A stretch of DNA of 9,072 nucleotides, from contig JAQBPZ010000318.1 in assembly GCA_028287225.1 (NCBI GenBank), forward strand, positions 1 to 9,072. The letters are read 5' to 3'. Below the pieces are notes generated by a model. That model was not told where the DNA came from. It ran no database searches and saw only the letters and a program-made list of their open reading frames with translations. Below are positions 5,373-9,072 of the stretch, one piece after another. A program made the position numbers and the translations under genes. Numbering within the stretch: position 1 is the stretch's first letter; every line of letters starts with the position of its first letter. This DNA comes from Gemmatimonadota bacterium. Lineage in GTDB: Bacteria; Gemmatimonadota; Gemmatimonadetes; Gemmatimonadales; Gemmatimonadaceae.

Positions 5373-5396
5373 AACGCCCGGGATGCCCCTCGACCT

Positions 5397-5431
5397 ACTC
5401 GTTACTCGTTACTCGTTACTCGTTACTCGTT
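5397..5431. repeat. Five tandem copies of the heptamer ACTCGTT
   Basis: Five perfect copies of ACTCGTT run without interruption from 5397 to 5431. On the minus strand the unit is AACGAGT. The array overlaps the 3' end of the dehydrogenase-like gene: its last residues (Asn-Asn-Glu) and the TAA stop at 5425-5423 lie in or at the edge of the array. Because 7 is not a multiple of 3, copy-number change would shift which frame is read through, though the stop comes early in the array. Confidence 0.92.
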
Positions 5432-6634
5432 ATTCCCCGTCATCACCGCCCGCATCGCATCCCCGAAGCCGACCGCGAAGTCGCGCTCGCGCACGTATCG
5501 CGTGGCCTCGTGGCTCGCGACGTCGAGCCGCTTCGCCGCCTCGAAGAGGGTCTGGAGGTCGAAGGGCACGCCCTCCACGCTGGCGAGGTATTCCTCCACG
5601 GCGGTGAGATACCCCATCATGCCGCCGAGCTCCGTGGGGCTGTAGACCTTCCGCGCGCGGCGAAGCGCCTCGGCTCCCGCCGTCTCGTCCGGCATGACGA
5701 GGTTCTCGGAGCCGCAGATCACCGTGAGCCGCGGGTTGGCCGCGATGTTCGCGACGGCGACCGGATCGAGCGTGCCGCCGTTCGCGTTCACCACGAGCGC
5801 GTCCATCGGCTGGGCGAGGAACTCCACCTTGTCCTCGGGCGCGAAGGTCCGGATGCCGAGCGCCGCGACCTCGTCGCGCCGAGCGGGGTTGGCCTCCACG
5901 GCCAGCATCGCCGTGCCCTGCTCGTGCAGCCGGCGGACGACGTGCATGCCGATGTTGCCGCACCCGATCAGCCCCACGGTCGCGTGGGTGAGCGGCACGT
6001 CCATCCCCCGCAGCATGCCGGCGAGCACGTGGTAGTTCCCCTCGCCCGTGGGCTTGGAGGTGTCCGCGCACACGCTGCCCTTGAACCGCGCGTTCAGGTA
6101 GTCCAGCGACCCGGTGCGCCCGTCGGACATCGTGCCATGGCCGAGGTCCTGTCCGGTGGTGAGGTGGAAGCCGGCGCGCGCCTCCACGTCCTCGAAGCAG
6201 GCGACCACGAAGTCGAGCAGCTCCGCGTCGCGCGGCTGGCCGACGCGCGCGTCCGCGGTGGGATGCAGCACGCACTTGCCGCCGACGATGCCGCCCGTAT
6301 GCCGCAGCGCCAGCGGCCCGCCCACGCGGATGAGCCGCGACCAGTAGACCTTCTCCTCCATCCCGATGGCGAGGCCCAGCGCCTCGCGGTCGCTGTCGAA
6401 GCCGGGCGACGAGGTCCGCGCCTCCGGCGCGATGCGGAAGCCGCCGAGCGACAGCATCCCGGACCCGGGCTCGGCATGCGTCGCGACGCTCAGCCGCCAG
6501 CCGGTGTCGGGATGCACGTAGCGGTACACCCACAGCCGCTCCCCGCCGGGAACGAGGTCGGGAAAGGTCCGTGCGACGTCGGCGGGCTCGAGGATCGTCG
6601 GCGCGGGCGCCGACACGGTTGCGGAGATGGTCAC
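5423..6634 (-). CDS. Glu/Leu/Phe/Val dehydrogenase-like protein, possibly an aromatic amino acid dehydrogenase
   Basis: The protein has 403 residues. Family members oxidatively deaminate an amino acid to its keto acid with NAD(P)+. Visible features are GMEEK (Lys95) and GGIVGGKCVLHP (Lys120), matching the two active-site lysines; TTGQDLGHGTMSD with Asp163 as the catalytic acid; and a Rossmann motif VGLIGCGNIG (220-229). Glu247 at the end of the second strand suggests NAD preference. NANGGTLD (283-290) and GSENLVMPDE (308-317) replace the usual 'ALGGVIN' and 'GSANNQL' segments. The spacing between the two lysines is about 13 residues longer than in leucine dehydrogenase, so this is a divergent member. 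Start is GTG at 6634, one base after the hmgA stop, without a clear SD, so it is probably translationally coupled. Its place behind hpd and hmgA suggests tyrosine or phenylalanine as substrate; that is inference. Confidence 0.8.
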   Translation of the reverse strand: MTISATVSAPAPTILEPADVARTFPDLVPGGERLWVYRYVHPDTGWRLSVATHAEPGSGMLSLGGFRIAPEARTSSPGFDSDREALGLAIGMEEKVYWSRLIRVGGPLALRHTGGIVGGKCVLHPTADARVGQPRDAELLDFVVACFEDVEARAGFHLTTGQDLGHGTMSDGRTGSLDYLNARFKGSVCADTSKPTGEGNYHVLAGMLRGMDVPLTHATVGLIGCGNIGMHVVRRLHEQGTAMLAVEANPARRDEVAALGIRTFAPEDKVEFLAQPMDALVVNANGGTLDPVAVANIAANPRLTVICGSENLVMPDETAGAEALRRARKVYSPTELGGMMGYLTAVEEYLASVEGVPFDLQTLFEAAKRLDVASHEATRYVRERDFAVGFGDAMRAVMTGNNE

Positions 6635-6635
6635 G

Positions 6636-7829
6636 TCAGGTAGTTGGAGGATTGAACGACTCGTGCTGCGCGTCGATCCAGCTGCGATGGTACGACGGGT
6701 CCTCGCACGCGAGCGCGAGCTTCGCGACCTTGAGCGGCCGGAAGGTGTCCATCATCACCGCGTATTCATCGGTGCCCTTGGCCCCCATGGAGGCCTCGGC
6801 GCGCCCCGGATGCGGGCCGTGCGGAATGCCGTCGGGGTGGTGCGTGATGGAGCCGAACTCGATGCCCTTGCGGCTCATGAACTCGCTCGACGCGTAGTAG
6901 ATCACCTCGTCGGAGTCCACGTTGCTGTGGTTGTACGGCGCCGGGATCGCTTCCGGGTGGAAGTCGAAGGGACGCGGACAGAACGAGCAGATCACGAACC
7001 CGTCGCCCTGGAAGGTCTGGTGCACCGGTGGCGGCTGGTGCACGCGACCGACGATCGGCTCGAAGTCCTGGATGTTGAACGCCCAGGGATAGAACTGCCC
7101 GTCCCAGCCGACGACGTCGAGCGGATGGTGATCGAGGATGATCTCGTTGATTCCGTCGTACTGCTTCACGAGGATCCGGAAGTCGCCCTTCTCGTCGTAC
7201 GTCCTGAGCTCGCGCGGGATGCGGATGTCGCGCTCCGAGTAGGGCGCGCCCTCGATGAGCTGGCCGTACTCGTTCCGGTAGCGCTTGGGGGGGCGGATGT
7301 GCCCCTTCCCCTCCATGATCAGCAGCTTGGGCTTGTCACCCGCGCTGTCGAACCGGTACCGGTGCATGATGCCGCGGTGGATGACGAGGTAGTCCCCCTC
7401 GTGAAAGGGAAGGTCGCCATACTGCGTCTCGAGGGTGCCCTTCCCCTTGGAGACGTACACCACCTCGTCCGCCTGCGCGTTGCGGTAGAAGTGCTCGTCC
7501 TGCTCCGTGGGCTCGACGTAGAGCATCGCGACGTCGCTGTTGAACATCAGCGGCACGCGGTCCATCGTCGGGCTCCCGCCGGCCGTCATGCGCCCCGTGC
7601 GGAAGTGGCGGTGGCGGAGCGTCGTGTCCTCGTCGGCTTCGTACTTGAGCTCCTTCACCCGCCGCACCGACTTCACCGTCGTCGGCGCATAGGTGTGGTA
7701 GAGCAGCGCCGATGTTCCGGTAAACCCCTCGTGGCCGACGAGCTGCTCGGCGTAGAGGCCGCCGTCGGGCTTCCGGAAGGCGATGTGGCGCTTCTTCGGG
7801 ATCCGGCCGAGCGTGTGGTAGTACGGCAT
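6636..7829 (-). CDS. hmgA: Homogentisate 1,2-dioxygenase
   Basis: This enzyme opens the ring of homogentisate with O2 and non-heme Fe(II) to give maleylacetoacetate in tyrosine and phenylalanine breakdown. The protein has 397 residues, the shorter bacterial type (the human enzyme has about 445). It is a double cupin. N-terminal cupin motifs are YRNAQADEVVYVSKGKG (115-131) and LPFHEGDYLVIHRG (140-153). The C-terminal half has HHPLDVVGWDGQFYPWAFN (234-252), VHQTF (269-273), and the iron-ligand segments APYNHSNVDSDEV (His301, Glu308) and GIPHGPHPG (His337). The gene follows hpd after 63 bases and is followed by the dehydrogenase after one base. The ATG at 7829 has an AGGA SD seven bases upstream. 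All expected ligands are present, so I expect it to be active. Confidence 0.95.
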   Translation of the reverse strand: MPYYHTLGRIPKKRHIAFRKPDGGLYAEQLVGHEGFTGTSALLYHTYAPTTVKSVRRVKELKYEADEDTTLRHRHFRTGRMTAGGSPTMDRVPLMFNSDVAMLYVEPTEQDEHFYRNAQADEVVYVSKGKGTLETQYGDLPFHEGDYLVIHRGIMHRYRFDSAGDKPKLLIMEGKGHIRPPKRYRNEYGQLIEGAPYSERDIRIPRELRTYDEKGDFRILVKQYDGINEIILDHHPLDVVGWDGQFYPWAFNIQDFEPIVGRVHQPPPVHQTFQGDGFVICSFCPRPFDFHPEAIPAPYNHSNVDSDEVIYYASSEFMSRKGIEFGSITHHPDGIPHGPHPGRAEASMGAKGTDEYAVMMDTFRPLKVAKLALACEDPSYHRSWIDAQHESFNPPTT

Positions 7830-7846
7830 GCGTGCGTCCTCGTGAA

Positions 7847-7894
7847 TGTCATCCCGCAGGGCCCCGCGCGCAGCGTCGGGGGAGTGTCGGGACT
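7847..7894. repeat. Third, degenerate copy of the TGTCATCCC palindromic unit
   Basis: TGTCATCCCGC (7847-7857) opens the unit. A GC-rich core follows with CCCCG (7862-7866) and CGGGG (7877-7881) able to pair, and TGTCGGGACT (7885-7894) closes it. This is the order seen in the arms at 5265-5372. It fills most of the hpd-hmgA spacer, and its last bases overlap the hpd TAG stop (7895-7893). Confidence 0.65.
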
Positions 7895-9029
7895 ACAGGT
7901 TTCCGCGCTTCTCCTGCTCCCGCTCGATCGCCTCGAACAGCGCGCGGAAGTTGCCCTTGCCGAAGCTCTTCGCGCCCTTGCGCTGGATGATCTCGAAGAA
8001 CACGGTCGGCCGGTCCTGCACCGTCTTCGTGAAGATCTGCAGCAGGTAGCCGTCCGGGTCGCGGTCCACGAGGATGCCGAGGTCCTGCAGCACGTCGAGC
8101 GGCTCGTCGATCGTGCCGACGCGCGCCTGGAGCTGGTCGTAGTACGACGTGGGCGTCGAAAGGAACTCCACGCCGCGCGAGCGCAGCTCGGTGACGGTCT
8201 TCACGATGTCGTTCGTCGCGAGCGCCATGTGCTGCACGCCGGGGCCGCCGTAGAAGTCGAGATATTCATCGATCTGCGAGCGCTTCTTCCCCACCGACGG
8301 CTCGTTGATCGGGAACTTGATCCGGTCGTTCCCGTTCGCCATCACCTTGCTCATCAGCGACGAGTACTCGGTGTTGATGTCCTCGTCGTCGAAGGTGAGC
8401 AGGTTCCGGAAGCCCATCACGCTGGCGTAGTAGTCCACCCACACGTCCATCTTCCCCAGCTCCACGTTGCCGACGCAGTGGTCGACATACAGGAGTCCCG
8501 CCTCGGGCGGGGCGTAGTGCGGCGTCATGGCGCGGAAGCCGGGGAGGAACATCCCCTTGTACTTCCGGCGCTCGATCAGCGAATGCACCGTCTCGCCATA
8601 CGTGCCGATCGCCGCGACCACCACCTCGCCGTCGTCGTCCTTCAGCACCTCGGGGGCGCGGATCGCCTTCGCGCCGCGCTTCACCGCCTCCTCGTACGCG
8701 TAGCGCGCGTCGTCCACCCAGAGGGCCAGGTCCTTCACGCCGTCGCCGTGCCGGAACACGTGGTCGGCGATCTCGGCGGCCAGCGGGCTCGCCTTGGGGG
8801 TGATGGCGGTGGTGAGGACGATGCGGATCTTCTGCTGCTGGAGCAGGTAGCTCGCCCGGTCGCGCGTCCCGGTCTCGGGGCCGCGGTAGCCGAGCAGCTG
8901 GAACCCGAACGCGCTCATGTAGTACTGGGCCGCCTGCTTCGCGTTGCCCACGTAGAACTCGTTGTAATCGGTCCCGTTGATCGGGTAGGTATCCTTGACG
9001 GGTGTAACGGGCTCGAGCGTGGCGGCCAT
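7893..9029 (-). CDS. hpd: 4-hydroxyphenylpyruvate dioxygenase
   Basis: This Fe(II) dioxygenase converts 4-hydroxyphenylpyruvate into homogentisate with loss of CO2, the step before HmgA. The protein has 378 residues, the normal length. It has two vicinal-oxygen-chelate domains. The N-terminal one (about 15-160) starts with INGTDYNEFYVGNAKQAAQY (17-36). The catalytic one carries the 2-His-1-carboxylate iron site: His184 (YVDHCVGNV), His267 (GVQHMAL) and Glu346 (FFEIIQR). The substrate-side DPDGYLLQIFT (324-334) and the lid helix FGKGNFRALFEAIEREQE (356-373) are conserved. The ATG at 9029 is preceded by GGAG at seven bases. It is the first gene of the hpd-hmgA-dehydrogenase operon in the window and probably uses a promoter in the last 40 bases. 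It is a full gene with no missing residue seen. Confidence 0.97.
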   Translation of the reverse strand: MAATLEPVTPVKDTYPINGTDYNEFYVGNAKQAAQYYMSAFGFQLLGYRGPETGTRDRASYLLQQQKIRIVLTTAITPKASPLAAEIADHVFRHGDGVKDLALWVDDARYAYEEAVKRGAKAIRAPEVLKDDDGEVVVAAIGTYGETVHSLIERRKYKGMFLPGFRAMTPHYAPPEAGLLYVDHCVGNVELGKMDVWVDYYASVMGFRNLLTFDDEDINTEYSSLMSKVMANGNDRIKFPINEPSVGKKRSQIDEYLDFYGGPGVQHMALATNDIVKTVTELRSRGVEFLSTPTSYYDQLQARVGTIDEPLDVLQDLGILVDRDPDGYLLQIFTKTVQDRPTVFFEIIQRKGAKSFGKGNFRALFEAIEREQEKRGNL

Positions 9030-9072
9030 GATTGTCTCCGTGTAAGGCGTTCCCCAATTTACCCCCCGGGGC
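9030..9072 (-). promoter_or_regulatory. Upstream region of hpd with RBS and a possible -10 element
   Basis: On the minus strand the SD GGAG lies seven bases before the ATG. TAAATT (9061-9056), about 27 bases before the ATG, is an AT-rich island in GC-rich sequence and could be a -10 element. Any -35 box or operator would lie at or beyond the window edge, so this is weak. Confidence 0.3.

Noticed and set aside
5397..5431. The ACTCGTT array as a CRISPR or iteron origin
   Set aside because: The units are 7 bases with no spacers, and there are no cas or replication genes; it is a simple tandem repeat.
5264..6643. Plus-strand 459-codon frame covering the palindromic spacer and the dehydrogenase-like gene
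   Set aside because: It is antisense to a gene with clear Rossmann and active-site motifs; the YSLLVTRYSLL stretch it encodes is only the heptamer array.

Overview
The window comes from a GC-rich bacterium that degrades aromatic compounds. The phylum cannot be fixed from sequence alone. The short homogentisate dioxygenase type, the crotonase subtype and the intergenic TGTCATCCC palindromes suggest a Gemmatimonadota-like organism, but this is an impression from memory. No rRNA, tRNA, CRISPR array, transposase or phage gene was seen. Almost all the sequence is coding, and the many long overlapping frames are high-GC shadows.

Layout. (1) Positions 4260 down to 194, minus strand: a six-gene run in the order paaA, paaB, paaC, paaD, a helical unknown protein, and a protein I read as a ferredoxin-dependent bilin reductase (PcyA/HY2 family). 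The four paa genes overlap or nearly abut. The last two lie 69 bases below paaD and are 7 bases apart. (2) Positions 4431-5222, plus strand: a divergent crotonase-family gene, on the other side of a 170-base promoter region from paaA. (3) Positions 5223-5422: a convergent intergenic spacer filled with inverted palindromic repeat units and ACTCGTT/AACGAGT heptamers. (4) Positions 9029 down to 5423, minus strand: a three-gene operon of 4-hydroxyphenylpyruvate dioxygenase, homogentisate 1,2-dioxygenase and a divergent Glu/Leu/Phe/Val dehydrogenase-like protein.

How the genes work together. The hpd-hmgA pair turns 4-hydroxyphenylpyruvate into maleylacetoacetate, the core of tyrosine (and phenylalanine) breakdown. 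The dehydrogenase could supply the keto acid by oxidative deamination. PaaABCD form the oxygenase that epoxidises phenylacetyl-CoA. The crotonase probably acts on CoA intermediates of that pathway or a related one. The reductase PaaE and the remaining paa genes are not in the window.

The most unusual part is the pair 816-1538 and 194-808. The C-terminal and central motifs of the second protein resemble phycocyanobilin:ferredoxin oxidoreductase. The first protein has no obvious family but may be the globin-like partner ('bilin biosynthesis-associated globin') that I recall being described beside early-branching, PcyA-like reductases of non-photosynthetic bacteria. A bilin-reductase module at the end of a phenylacetate oxygenase operon would be worth following up. 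No heme oxygenase gene is visible in the window.
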